In this document: positions 1 through 8,118 of the stretch, in pieces
Numbering within the stretch: the first letter of the stretch is position 1
Layout: the number at the start of each line of letters is the position of its first letter
NCBI RefSeq assembly: GCF_965213555.1
Contig: NZ_OZ243890.1
Coordinates: 2,976,001 to 3,040,000, forward strand
Reading direction: 5' to 3'
DNA: 64,000 bases
DNA from: Acuticoccus sp965213555
Lineage (GTDB): Bacteria; Pseudomonadota; Alphaproteobacteria; Rhizobiales; Amorphaceae
Program-made: the position numbers and the translations under genes
The notes under the pieces: model-generated
Told to the model about the DNA's origin: nothing
Database searches by the model: none
The model's input: the letters and a program-made list of their open reading frames with translations, nothing else

Positions 1-586
1 CGAGGAGCTGCGCGTTGATCGGTAGGATCGGCCCGTGGGCGGAGAGGTTGTAGGCGGTGGACCCAGCCGGCGTCGCGATGAGGATGCCGTCGCAGATGAG
101 CTCGCGCAGCCGCGGGCGCCCGTCCACCAGGATGGAAAGCTTGGCCGCCTGGTGGGATTGGCGCAGGATCGACACCTCGTTGATCGCCTTCGCCTCGAAG
201 ACCTCGCCATGGGAGGTGGTGGCGCGCATGGCGAGGGGTCGTATGGTGGTGATGTGCGCTGCGGCGATGCGCTCGTGCAGCCCCTCGACGGCGTACTCGT
301 TCATCAGGAAGCCGACCGAGCCCCGGTTCATCCCGAAGGTCGGCTTGCCGGACGACATGAACCTGTGCAGGCAGGACAGCATCAGCCCGTCGCCACCAAG
401 GGCCACGATGACGTCCGCCTCGTCGGGATCGGTGGCGCCGTAGTGTTCGGCGAGGGATTGGGCGGCGCTGCGAGCCTCGTCGGTCTCCGCCGCGATGAAG
501 GCGAGCCGGTCATGGGCCGCGGTTCGGCCGGCGTCGGAGGAGGGCATGTCGGGCTCGGGTCGGGTGGCGCGGCGGCTCCCCATCAT
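1..586 (-). CDS. nadK: NAD kinase (partial, C-terminus beyond window)
   Basis: Cytoplasmic enzyme that phosphorylates NAD to NADP using ATP or polyphosphate. The reverse strand reads without interruption from the window edge. Visible motifs are the glycine-rich GGDG of the kinase (IVALGGDGLMLSCLHRFM), the NEY/NRGSVGFLMNEY segment and the family signature DGILIATPAGSTAYNLSAHGP close to the edge. The C-terminal ~60-70 residues lie outside the window. Start is uncertain: tandem ATG codons at 586 and 583, and an ATG at 547 that gives an N-terminus closer to the usual short alphaproteobacterial form; no strong ribosome site precedes any of them. It is divergent from mrp, with about 100 bp between them. 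Confidence 0.93.
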   Translation of the reverse strand, partial: MMGSRRATRPEPDMPSSDAGRTAAHDRLAFIAAETDEARSAAQSLAEHYGATDPDEADVIVALGGDGLMLSCLHRFMSSGKPTFGMNRGSVGFLMNEYAVEGLHERIAAAHITTIRPLAMRATTSHGEVFEAKAINEVSILRQSHQAAKLSILVDGRPRLRELICDGILIATPAGSTAYNLSAHGPILPINAQLL

Positions 587-683
587 CACGGCTTGCCCGG
601 ACGGGTCAACCTCGAGCCGGAGGCGGCCCTTCGCTCGCCGCCCGGCTCCCTAGCTTTGTCGGGCAAGCCGAGGAGAGGTAGCG

Positions 684-1883
684 ATGGTCACGCGCGAACA
701 GGTCATGGCGGCGTTGGCGGGCCTGGCGACGCCCGAGGGCGGCAGTGTCGCCACCTCCGGTCGGGTGCGGTCCCTGGTGATCGACGAGGGGCGCGTCGGC
801 GTCGCGCTGGCGTTCCCCGATCCCCCCGCCGCGGAGGCGGTCCGCCGGGCCGCGGAGGAGGCCGTGCGGCGGCTTGAGGGCGTCGACGAGGTCCTCGTCG
901 CCATCGTCGCCGACGATCCCGACGTCAGCTCGGGTGCGCAAGGGGCCTCCGACCCTCAGCCCTCGCGGGAGGGCCTCGTGCAACGGGCGCGTCGCCTCGT
1001 CGGCCGCGGCGACCGCGAGGCTGCTCCGCGACCTCAACCCGTGGCTCGAGCCCCCGGATCGAACGCGCCCGCCGCACCAGCGCGCCGCCCGGCCGACGCG
1101 CTGACAAGTGTCGAGCGCATCGTCGCGGTGGGGTCGGGCAAGGGCGGCGTCGGCAAGTCGACCGTTGCGGCGAACCTTGCCGTGGCGCTCGCTGCGACGG
1201 GCTGGCGCGTCGGGCTCCTCGATGCGGACATTTTCGGCCCATCGGTGCCGACGCTGTTCGGCGGCCAGGAGTTCCGGCCCACGGGCGCGCTGACGCCCCT
1301 CCTCGCGCACGGCGTCCACGCCATGTCCATCGGCTTCCTCGTCGACCCGGGCAAGGCTGTGGTCTGGCGCGGACCGATGGTGACCGGGGCGCTGATGCAG
1401 CTGGTGCGCGACACCGAGTGGGGCGAGCTTGACCTCCTCGTCATCGACATGCCGCCGGGGACCGGCGACATCCAACTGTCGCTGGCGCAACAGATCGCGC
1501 TCGACGGCGCGGTGGTGGTGACGACCCCTCAGGACCTGTCGCTCATCGACGTGCGCAAGGCGACGGCGATGTTCGCTACGGTGAACGTTCCCATCCTCGG
1601 CGTCATCGAGAACATGTCGACGTTCGTCTGCCCCCACTGCGGCGAGGCTACGGAGGTGTTCGGCCACGGCGGCGGCGAGCGCGAGGCGGCGGCACAGTCC
1701 GTGGCCTTCCTCGGGCGCATTCCGCTGACCCGGACAATTCGCGAGGCGTCTGACGCGGGCGTGCCGGTGGCAAGCGATCCGTCGACCCCCGACGGCGCGG
1801 CCTACGCGGCGATCGCGGCGAACCTTGCCTCGGTGCTCGCCGGGGCCGAGGCGAAGCCGTTTCCCGAGATCGTGTTCGAGTAG
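684..1883 (+). CDS. mrp: Mrp/ApbC family Fe-S cluster carrier ATPase
   Basis: Cytoplasmic P-loop NTPase of the Mrp/NBP35 family, which holds and transfers [4Fe-4S] clusters to apoproteins. 399 residues. An N-terminal MIP18-like domain (about 1-85) is joined by an Ala/Pro-rich linker (about 85-140) to the ATPase domain. The deviant Walker A GSGKGGVGKST is at 150-160, the switch region is DMPPGTGDIQLSLAQQ, and the cluster-binding CPHC pair is near residue 317. Start chosen at the ATG preceded by GAGGAGAGG. Length and domain order are normal for alphaproteobacterial Mrp. It stands alone and converges on the acyl-CoA synthetase gene downstream, with a hairpin between them. Confidence 0.95.
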   Translation: MVTREQVMAALAGLATPEGGSVATSGRVRSLVIDEGRVGVALAFPDPPAAEAVRRAAEEAVRRLEGVDEVLVAIVADDPDVSSGAQGASDPQPSREGLVQRARRLVGRGDREAAPRPQPVARAPGSNAPAAPARRPADALTSVERIVAVGSGKGGVGKSTVAANLAVALAATGWRVGLLDADIFGPSVPTLFGGQEFRPTGALTPLLAHGVHAMSIGFLVDPGKAVVWRGPMVTGALMQLVRDTEWGELDLLVIDMPPGTGDIQLSLAQQIALDGAVVVTTPQDLSLIDVRKATAMFATVNVPILGVIENMSTFVCPHCGEATEVFGHGGGEREAAAQSVAFLGRIPLTRTIREASDAGVPVASDPSTPDGAAYAAIAANLASVLAGAEAKPFPEIVFE

Positions 1884-1884
1884 G

Positions 1885-1913
1885 TCGGCCGGGCCTCCAG
1901 GGGCCCTGGCCGA
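1885..1913. terminator. Hairpin between convergent genes (probable terminator)
   Basis: TCGGCC (1885-1890) pairs with GGCCGA (1908-1913) and GGGCC (1891-1895) with GGCCC (1902-1906), with one bulged T and a 6-nt loop. It begins two bases after the mrp stop and precedes the stop of the opposing gene. No T-run follows, so intrinsic termination is inferred from position and stem strength only. Confidence 0.5.
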
Positions 1914-2016
1914 TGCTGGCGAACTCGCCTGCGTAGGACCGCGCGACGGTGCGCGTCGAGGGGCACCTTGCGCATGGAGTCTGCCTCGCTCGGACCTCAA
2001 TGCGTGGATGGGCGCA

Positions 2017-3627
2017 TCACGCGGGCGCGGCGAAGCCGAGCGCCTCGCGGAGGTGGCGCTTCAGCACCTTGCCGTTGGCGTTGCGCGGCAGCGGGTCGGA
2101 GCGGACGGTAAAGCTCTCGGGGCGCTGGTAGTCGGCAAGGACCGCCGCGCAGGCGTTCGCGAGGGCGCAATCGGTGACGGCGCCGGGGTCGGCGCTGACG
2201 ACGGCGTGGACGCGCTCTCCCAGCACGTCGCAGGGCTTGGCGAGCACCGCCGCCTCGCGCACGCCGGGCACGCCCTGGAGCACGCCCTCGACCTCGGCGG
2301 TGTACACCTTGTAGCCGCCGCGGTTGATCATGTCCTTCTTGCGATCGTGGACGTAGACGAACCCGTCGACGTCCTTCGAGCCGATGTCGCCCGACCGCCA
2401 GTACCCGCCGACGAACTCGCGCACCGTCGCCTCGGGGGTCCCCCAGTAACCCGGCACCACCATCGGACCGGCATGCCACAGCTCGCCCGCCTCGCCGGGG
2501 CCGACCTCGCGGCCGTCCTCGTCCATGACGCGCACGTCCGCCCCCGGGACGGGGAGCCCGACGCTGAGCCGGCGCCGCGCCGTCTCGCGCGCCGGCATGA
2601 TGGTCACCGGCGAGGTCGTCTCGGTGGCACCGTAGGCGTTCATCAGTTGAAGGTCCGGGAGCGCCTCGGCGAGCCGGCGGATGGTCGGTTCGGGCATTGG
2701 CGCGCCGCCGTAGCCGCCGATGCGCCAGGCGCACAGGTCGTAGTCCGACAGCTTCGCGCGTTGCAAGAACAGGGTGTACATCGCCGGCACCAGGACGCCG
2801 AAGGTCATGCGCTCGTCCTGCGCCATCGCGAGGAAGCGCGCCGCGTCGAATTGGCGATCGACGACGACCTTGCCGGCTCCGCTCACCATCGTGTGGATGC
2901 CGGCCACGAGGCCGGTCACGTGGCTCATGGGCACCACGATGATCGTGGCGTCGGTCGGGGTCAGCGCGTACGCCGTCCTGAAGGTCGTCGCCGAGTGGAC
3001 GAGGCCGAGCCCGGTGAGGATCGCGCCCTTAGGACGGCCCGTCGTGCCCGAGGTGTAGAGGATCGTCGCGGGCTCGTCCTCGTGCACGGGGACAGCCTCA
3101 TCGAGGCCGGGCCGAGCCTCCAGCTCGCCGTAGGGCGCGAAGCCGGCCGCCGCTCCCACGGCGAACCGGTGCTTGAGCTCGGGCGCCTCGGCCAGTGGCG
3201 GGGCGACGCCGACGAAGTCCTCCTCGGTGACGAGGAGCGCCGCGCCGGAATCGACCAGCGCGTGCCGGACCCCGGTCGTCTGCTCGCGCACGTTGATGGG
3301 GACGCCGATCGCGCCGAGGCGGGCGATGGCGTAGGTGAGGGCGACGAACGGCACGCCGTTGCCGAGGAGGAGCGCGACGCGCGTGCCACGCCCAGCCCCG
3401 TGCGCGGCGAGCCCTCCAGCGAGGCGCGCCACGAGCGCGTCGAGGTCGGCGTAGCTGAGCCGGGCCTCGCCGTGTACGACGGCCTCGCCGTCGGGGTTCG
3501 CGGCGACCGCGCGCGACAGCAGCGCGTGGACGTTCGCCGGGCGCTCGGGGCGGCAGCGAACGAGGCGATCGTGGTGCCGTTCGAAGCGCAGCGCCTCGTC
3601 CCACGCGGCAGGACGATCCCCGCTCAC
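2017..3627 (-). CDS. Acyl-CoA synthetase (AMP-binding, class I adenylate-forming)
   Basis: Activates a carboxylic acid to its acyl-CoA through an acyl-adenylate. Seen: the P-loop ILYTSGTTGRPKGA, the A5 motif NAYGATETT, the A7 motif YWRSGDIG, DRKKDMINRGGYKV, and the A10 catalytic-lysine motif NANGKVLKR near the C-terminus. About 536 residues from the GTG at 3627; the frame stays open to a GTG at 3750, but that extension (rich in Arg/Ser/Pro) looks non-coding. The GTG at 3627 overlaps the stop of a short upstream ORF with a strong ribosome site, so translation may be coupled. Divergent from the acyl-CoA dehydrogenase at 3930, so the two probably share a control region. Substrate unknown; carboxylic acid or fatty acid ligase is as far as the sequence goes. 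Confidence 0.9.
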   Translation of the reverse strand: MSGDRPAAWDEALRFERHHDRLVRCRPERPANVHALLSRAVAANPDGEAVVHGEARLSYADLDALVARLAGGLAAHGAGRGTRVALLLGNGVPFVALTYAIARLGAIGVPINVREQTTGVRHALVDSGAALLVTEEDFVGVAPPLAEAPELKHRFAVGAAAGFAPYGELEARPGLDEAVPVHEDEPATILYTSGTTGRPKGAILTGLGLVHSATTFRTAYALTPTDATIIVVPMSHVTGLVAGIHTMVSGAGKVVVDRQFDAARFLAMAQDERMTFGVLVPAMYTLFLQRAKLSDYDLCAWRIGGYGGAPMPEPTIRRLAEALPDLQLMNAYGATETTSPVTIMPARETARRRLSVGLPVPGADVRVMDEDGREVGPGEAGELWHAGPMVVPGYWGTPEATVREFVGGYWRSGDIGSKDVDGFVYVHDRKKDMINRGGYKVYTAEVEGVLQGVPGVREAAVLAKPCDVLGERVHAVVSADPGAVTDCALANACAAVLADYQRPESFTVRSDPLPRNANGKVLKRHLREALGFAAPA

Positions 3628-3710
3628 CGCATCGCTCGCCGTTGCGGACGGGCGCCGATCCGAAGGTCCGGGACACGCGACGGACGACACCGAGCGGCTC
3701 GCGGTGACAC
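3624..3710 (-). CDS. Possible 28-codon leader ORF upstream of acyl-CoA synthetase
   Basis: A GTG at 3710 sits 6-7 nt after a perfect AAGGAGG (3717-3723 on the reverse strand) and opens a 28-residue, Arg-rich frame ending at TGA 3624-3626. That stop overlaps the GTG start of the synthetase (GTGA). This is the only strong ribosome site upstream of the synthetase and it is out of frame with it. It may be a coupling leader, or the sign of a single-base frameshift in the true N-terminus. No similarity is recognised. Confidence 0.3.
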   Translation of the reverse strand: MSPRAARCRPSRVPDLRIGARPQRRAMR

Positions 3711-3929
3711 GCCTTCCTCCTTGGAAGGTCCGCGGCCCTAAGGTCCGCACGTTCGTCAGCGATCTCGCGTCGCCTGGGCTCGACTGTCGGACACGCGCCG
3801 CATGCCTGTCAATCGACCGCGCTCCACCCGATCGTGGCAGCCCCCGTCATCTGCCCTCGCGGTCCGGACGACGACTTTACCGAGGCGGGACGAGCGCGTA
3901 CTTGGAGGGATCATACTGCAGGGGCGACC

Positions 3930-5072
3930 ATGCTCGAGACCGCGGAGCGCAGCGCCTACGGGTCCGAGCATGAGCAGTTTCGCGCGACCGTGCGCAAGGT
4001 GTTCGAGCGGCACCTGACGCCGAACCTCGAGCGCTGGGAGCGCGACGGCATCGTCGGCCGCGACTTCTGGCGCGCCACGGGCGAGGCGGGCCTCCTGTGC
4101 CCGGGCGTTCCCGAGGAGTACGGCGGCCCTGGCCTCGACTTCCGCTACAACGCCGTCGTCGCCGAGGAGCTCGGCTACTTCGGGTCCAGCGCCGGCATCA
4201 CACTGCAGTCCGACATCGTCGCCGACTACCTCATCGCCTACGGCTCGCCGGAGCAGAAGGAGCGCTGGCTTCCGGGCATGGTGTCGGGCGAGGTGGTGAC
4301 CGCCATCGCAATGACCGAGCCGGGCACGGGCTCCGACCTCCAGGCGATCAAGACCGTCGCCAGGCGCGACGGCAACCACTACGAGGTCTCCGGCTCCAAG
4401 ACGTACATCACGAACGGGCAGAGCGCGGACCTCGTGGTCGTCGTCGCCAAGACGGACCCGGACGCCGGAGCCAAGGGCATCAGCCTCATCCTGGTGGAGG
4501 CGGATCGCGAGGGCTTCGCGCGCGGGCGCAACCTCGACAAGATCGGCCAGCACTCGGCCGACACCTCGGAGCTCTTCTTCGAGGCCGTGCGGGTCCCGAT
4601 CACCAACTGCCTCGGCGAGGAGGGCCGCGGCTTCGCCCAGCTCATGAACCAGCTGCCGCAGGAGCGCTTGTCCATCGCGGTGTCCGCCCAGTCCCGGGCG
4701 CAGCGCGCGTTCGACGAGGCGGTCGCGTTCACCAAGGGGCGTCAGGCCTTCGGCAAGACCGTGTTCGACATGCAGAACACGCGCTTCACGTTGGCCGACC
4801 TCAAGACGCGGCTCCAAGTGGGTTGGGCGCACGTGGACTGGGCGCTCGATCGGCACGTCGCGGGCCGCCTCACCGCGCAGGAGGCGTCGGCCGCCAAGCT
4901 GTGGCACACCGAGACGCTGTGGGCCGTCTGCGATGCGGCGCTGCAGCTCCACGGTGGGGCCGGATACATGAACGAGTACCCCATCGCGCGGATCTGGCGC
5001 GACGCGCGGGTCGAGCGGATCTACGGTGGCACCTCGGAGATCATGAAGGAGGTGGTCGCGCGGGGGCTTTGA
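3930..5072 (+). CDS. Acyl-CoA dehydrogenase (LCAD/IVD-like)
   Basis: FAD-dependent alpha,beta-dehydrogenation of an acyl-CoA, passing electrons to ETF. 380 residues from the ATG at 3930, which has AGGGG six bases upstream. Family motifs: AMTEPGTGSDLQAIKT, SGSKTYITNGQ and the C-terminal RIYGGTSEIMKE. The usual C-terminal catalytic Glu of medium-chain enzymes (YEGT) is Gly here. Instead a Glu near residue 263 (RAFDEAVAF) sits in the helix that supplies the base in LCAD and isovaleryl-CoA dehydrogenase, so activity is expected. First gene of the rightward catabolic run; 83 bp separate it from the ligase. Substrate not determinable. Confidence 0.93.
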   Translation: MLETAERSAYGSEHEQFRATVRKVFERHLTPNLERWERDGIVGRDFWRATGEAGLLCPGVPEEYGGPGLDFRYNAVVAEELGYFGSSAGITLQSDIVADYLIAYGSPEQKERWLPGMVSGEVVTAIAMTEPGTGSDLQAIKTVARRDGNHYEVSGSKTYITNGQSADLVVVVAKTDPDAGAKGISLILVEADREGFARGRNLDKIGQHSADTSELFFEAVRVPITNCLGEEGRGFAQLMNQLPQERLSIAVSAQSRAQRAFDEAVAFTKGRQAFGKTVFDMQNTRFTLADLKTRLQVGWAHVDWALDRHVAGRLTAQEASAAKLWHTETLWAVCDAALQLHGGAGYMNEYPIARIWRDARVERIYGGTSEIMKEVVARGL

Positions 5073-5154
5073 GCGGCTGCCGACGACGGACGAAGGGCGC
5101 GCAGCACGGCCAAGCGGCCGGAGCACAAGCACAGACGCCCGGGTGGGAGGACCG

Positions 5155-6723
5155 ATGATCGACATCGACGCGCTGACGACGGTGGGGGCCGTGTCGCGCT
5201 CCAACGCGCGGCGCGCTCCGGACCGCGCCTGCAATGTCTTTGAAGGGCAGGTCACGACGTTCGCCGAGTTCGACGCGCGTTGCGACCGGGTGGCGAACGC
5301 CCTTGCCGCGGTCGGGGCGAGTCGCGTCGCCTACCTTGGCAAGAACTGCGACCTCGTCACGGAGGTGTTCGTCGGCACGACGCGGGCCGGCGGGATCTTC
5401 GCCCCGATCAACTGGCGCCTCGCGCCGCCTGAAATCGCCGCCATCCTCGGAGGGTTCGACCCCCAGCTCCTGTTCGTCGGTCCCGAGTTCGTCGGTGCGG
5501 TCGAGGCCATCGGGGACGGGCTGCCGGCAGGCCTCACGGTCCTCGCGATGGAGGGCGGACACCCGTCCTGGCCGGACTACGAGGCGTGGCGCGACGCGCA
5601 CGATGCGAGCGCGATGGAGGAGCGGTCGGGACCGGACGGCCCGGCGCTCGTGCTCTTCACGTCGGGCACGACCGGCGTGCCGAAGGGCGCGATGCTGTCC
5701 CACGAGAACCTCCTCGGCCAGCGTCGCGAGACGCCCCGCGACTTGCCCTACGACCACTGGCGGGACGACGACGTCAGCCTGATGGCGATGCCGCTCGCCC
5801 ACATCGGAGGCATCGGCTGGTGGCTCATCGCCTTCGAGAACGCCTGCCCCTCGGTGATCGCGCGCGAGTTCGACCCCTCCAAGGTGGTGGACTTCATCGA
5901 GCGCGACCGCGTCTCGAAGCTGTTCATCGTCCCTGCGGCGCTCCAGTTCATCGTGCGCCATCCCCGCGCCCGGGAGGCGGACTTCTCGCGCATCGACATG
6001 ATCTGCTACGGCGCGGCGCCGATGCCGCTCCAGCTCCTGCGCGAGGCGATGGACGTCATCGGCTGCGGCTTCCTGCAAGCCTACGGGCTGACCGAGACCA
6101 CCGGCACCATCGCGATGCTCCTGCCCGAGGACCACGTGCGCGAGGGCTCGCCGCGGATGCGCTCTGCCGGCCGAGCGGTGCCGGGGTCCGAAATCCGTGT
6201 CGTGGGTCCGGACGGCAATGTGCTTCCACCGGGCGAGATCGGCGAGGTGGCGATCCGCGGCGGGACCGTCATGCTCGGCTACCTCAACAACCCGGAGGCG
6301 ACGGCTGACGTGCTGAGCCCTGACGGCTGGCTGCGCTCGGGCGACGCCGGCTACCTCGACGAGGACGGCTACCTCACCATCCACGACCGCATCAAGGACA
6401 TGATCATCTCGGGTGGTGAGAACGTCTACCCGGCGGAGGTGGAGAACGCGATCTTTGGCCACCCCGACGTCAACGAGGTGGCCGTGATCGGCGTGCCGGA
6501 CGATCGCTGGGGCGAGGCGGTCAAGGCGGTGGTCTCGCCGCGCGACGGGCGGCAGGTGGACGAGCCGAGCCTCATCGCCTGGACGCGGGAGCGGCTCGCC
6601 GCGTTCAAGTGCCCCAAGACGGTCGACGTCGTCGACGCGCTGCCGCGCAACGCCACCGGCAAGGTGCTGAAGCGCGAGCTGCGCAAGCGCTACTGGGCCG
6701 ACCGCGAGCGGCAGGTCAACTGA
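5155..6723 (+). CDS. Long-chain-type acyl-CoA ligase (AMP-binding)
   Basis: Second adenylate-forming ligase of the cluster; makes the acyl-CoA that feeds the dehydrogenases and hydratases downstream. 522 residues from the ATG at 5155, preceded by GGGAGG. Motifs: VLFTSGTTGVPKGAMLSHEN (P-loop), QAYGLTETTG, WLRSGDAGYLDEDGYL, DRIKDMIISGGENVYPAEVE and the catalytic-Lys motif NATGKVLKRELRK at the C-terminus. Its order immediately before a LvaA-like kinase suggests it is the CoA-activating step for that branch (the LvaE role), an inference from context only. Confidence 0.92.
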   Translation: MIDIDALTTVGAVSRSNARRAPDRACNVFEGQVTTFAEFDARCDRVANALAAVGASRVAYLGKNCDLVTEVFVGTTRAGGIFAPINWRLAPPEIAAILGGFDPQLLFVGPEFVGAVEAIGDGLPAGLTVLAMEGGHPSWPDYEAWRDAHDASAMEERSGPDGPALVLFTSGTTGVPKGAMLSHENLLGQRRETPRDLPYDHWRDDDVSLMAMPLAHIGGIGWWLIAFENACPSVIAREFDPSKVVDFIERDRVSKLFIVPAALQFIVRHPRAREADFSRIDMICYGAAPMPLQLLREAMDVIGCGFLQAYGLTETTGTIAMLLPEDHVREGSPRMRSAGRAVPGSEIRVVGPDGNVLPPGEIGEVAIRGGTVMLGYLNNPEATADVLSPDGWLRSGDAGYLDEDGYLTIHDRIKDMIISGGENVYPAEVENAIFGHPDVNEVAVIGVPDDRWGEAVKAVVSPRDGRQVDEPSLIAWTRERLAAFKCPKTVDVVDALPRNATGKVLKRELRKRYWADRERQVN

Positions 6724-6728
6724 GCGCC

Positions 6729-7742
6729 GTGGCGCTGGCGTCTGCTCCCCCTCGGCACGACGCCCGCGGCGCGCTGGCGGACGCGCTCGGCCGCATGGCG
6801 CCGCGCCTTGCGCCCGGCGCCACCGGCATCGAGGCGCTGGAGCTGATGACCGGCGGGGCGAGCCACGAGACGTGGGCCTTTCGCCTGACGGGCACGGGGG
6901 AACGGCTCGTGCTGCGCCGCGCGCCGGAGGAGCCGCGGCCGGGCGCCATCGGCGTCGGGCTCGACGTCGAGGCGGCGGCCATAGCGCGGGCTGGCGAGGC
7001 CGGCGTGCCGGTGCCGCGCGTGCGCGCTCGGCTGTCGCCGCAGGATGGCGTCGGGACCGGCATCGTCGTCACGCGCGTCGAGGGCGAGGCGCTGCCGCGC
7101 CGCGTCCTGCGGGACCCAAGGTTCGCGCCCGCCCGCGACCGCTTCGCGCGCGATGCCGGCCGCATCCTCGCGGCGATCCATGGGACGGGCTGCCAAGGGC
7201 TCGGGCTCGTGGAGCATACGCCGCAGACGACGCTCGCGTCCCTCGCAGCGCGCCACGCCGAGCTCGGCGAGCCGCGGCCGGTGTTCGAGCTTGCCCTGCG
7301 CTGGCTCGCCGACCACGTCCCGCCGGCTCGGCCCCCGCGCCTCGTCCACGGCGACTTCCGCATGGGCAACCTGCTGTTCGGCCCGGACGGCATCCGCGCG
7401 GTGCTCGACTGGGAGCTCGTCCACGCCGGCGATCCTCACGAGGACCTCGGCTGGCTCGCCATGCGCAGCTGGCGCTTCGGCGCCTCGCACGTCGTGGGCG
7501 GGCTGTGCGCGCGCGAGGCGCTGTGGGCGGCCTACGAGGCGGCAGGCGGTGCGCCGGTGGATCCCGCCGCGGCGCGCTGGTGGGAGACGCTGGCGGCGCT
7601 GCGCTGGGGCGTCATCGTCGAGGAGATGGCGCGCTGGATCGCGGCCGGCATCGACCGGTCCGTGGAGCGGCACGTCATCGCCCGGCGGGCGAGCGAGGCC
7701 GAGTGGACGCTCCTGTCCGACCTCACCGCACGGCTCGCGTGA
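6729..7742 (+). CDS. APH-fold phosphotransferase, LvaA-like (putative 4-hydroxyacyl-CoA kinase)
   Basis: Small-molecule kinase of the aminoglycoside-phosphotransferase fold. About 337 residues from the GTG at 6729, six bases after the ligase stop. Brenner's motif HGDFRMGN lies near residue 206 and the metal-binding DWE near 226, followed by HAGDPHEDLGWL. Despite the fold it is not a resistance gene by context. It is coupled to a DUF6285 gene (1-nt overlap) and an acyl-CoA dehydrogenase, the order of lvaA-lvaB-lvaC in the Pseudomonas putida levulinate pathway. There LvaA with LvaB phosphorylates 4-hydroxyvaleryl-CoA. The eukaryotic ACAD10/11 proteins fuse the same two activities. Function by analogy; the exact substrate is unknown. 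Confidence 0.8.
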   Translation: MALASAPPRHDARGALADALGRMAPRLAPGATGIEALELMTGGASHETWAFRLTGTGERLVLRRAPEEPRPGAIGVGLDVEAAAIARAGEAGVPVPRVRARLSPQDGVGTGIVVTRVEGEALPRRVLRDPRFAPARDRFARDAGRILAAIHGTGCQGLGLVEHTPQTTLASLAARHAELGEPRPVFELALRWLADHVPPARPPRLVHGDFRMGNLLFGPDGIRAVLDWELVHAGDPHEDLGWLAMRSWRFGASHVVGGLCAREALWAAYEAAGGAPVDPAAARWWETLAALRWGVIVEEMARWIAAGIDRSVERHVIARRASEAEWTLLSDLTARLA

Positions 7743-8107
7743 TGCAGGATCGCCCGGACTGCGAGAGCATCCTCGCCGCGGTGGCGACCTTCCTACGGGA
7801 GACCGCGGCGCAACAGCTCGACGGCCATGCCGCGTTCGAGGCGAGGGTCGCGGCGGCCGCCGTCGACATCGTGCGGCGTGAGATCGGCTCGGACACGGGT
7901 GCGGCGGAGCACGCGCGCCTCGCCGCGCTCCTCGGCCGCGACGGGACGCTCGCCGACCTCACCGGGAAGCTCGCAGAGCGCATCCGCGCCGGCGCGATGG
8001 ACGCCTCGACACCAGGCCTTCTCGCGCACCTTGAGGCGACCACGCTGGACAAGCTCGCCGTTGACCAGCCAGGCTTTGCAACCGCTGCTGGGCGCACCGA
8101 ACGCTAG
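7742..8107 (+). CDS. DUF6285 family protein, LvaB-like partner of the kinase
   Basis: 121 residues, soluble and mostly helical, with no catalytic motif visible. The N-terminus MQDRPDCESILAAVATFL and the conserved RVAAAAVDIVRREI helix are typical of DUF6285 proteins, which occur almost always beside APH-like kinases and acyl-CoA dehydrogenases. Its ATG overlaps the kinase TGA by one base, so the two are translationally coupled and probably made in fixed ratio. In the P. putida lva operon the equivalent small protein is needed for full kinase function; the same role is inferred here. 11 bp separate it from the dehydrogenase, with a GGAGG ribosome site in the gap. Confidence 0.75.
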   Translation: MQDRPDCESILAAVATFLRETAAQQLDGHAAFEARVAAAAVDIVRREIGSDTGAAEHARLAALLGRDGTLADLTGKLAERIRAGAMDASTPGLLAHLEATTLDKLAVDQPGFATAAGRTER

Positions 8108-8118
8108 GAGGCCGACCC

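Noticed and set aside
2017..3750. 577-residue acyl-CoA synthetase starting at 3750
   Set aside because: The first 41 residues are Arg/Ser/Pro-rich and unlike the family; the GTG at 3627 gives a normal N-terminus.
6729..7742. Aminoglycoside resistance phosphotransferase
   Set aside because: The fold and HGDFRMGN motif are shared, but coupling to a DUF6285 gene, an acyl-CoA dehydrogenase and an acyl-CoA ligase points to acyl-CoA metabolism.
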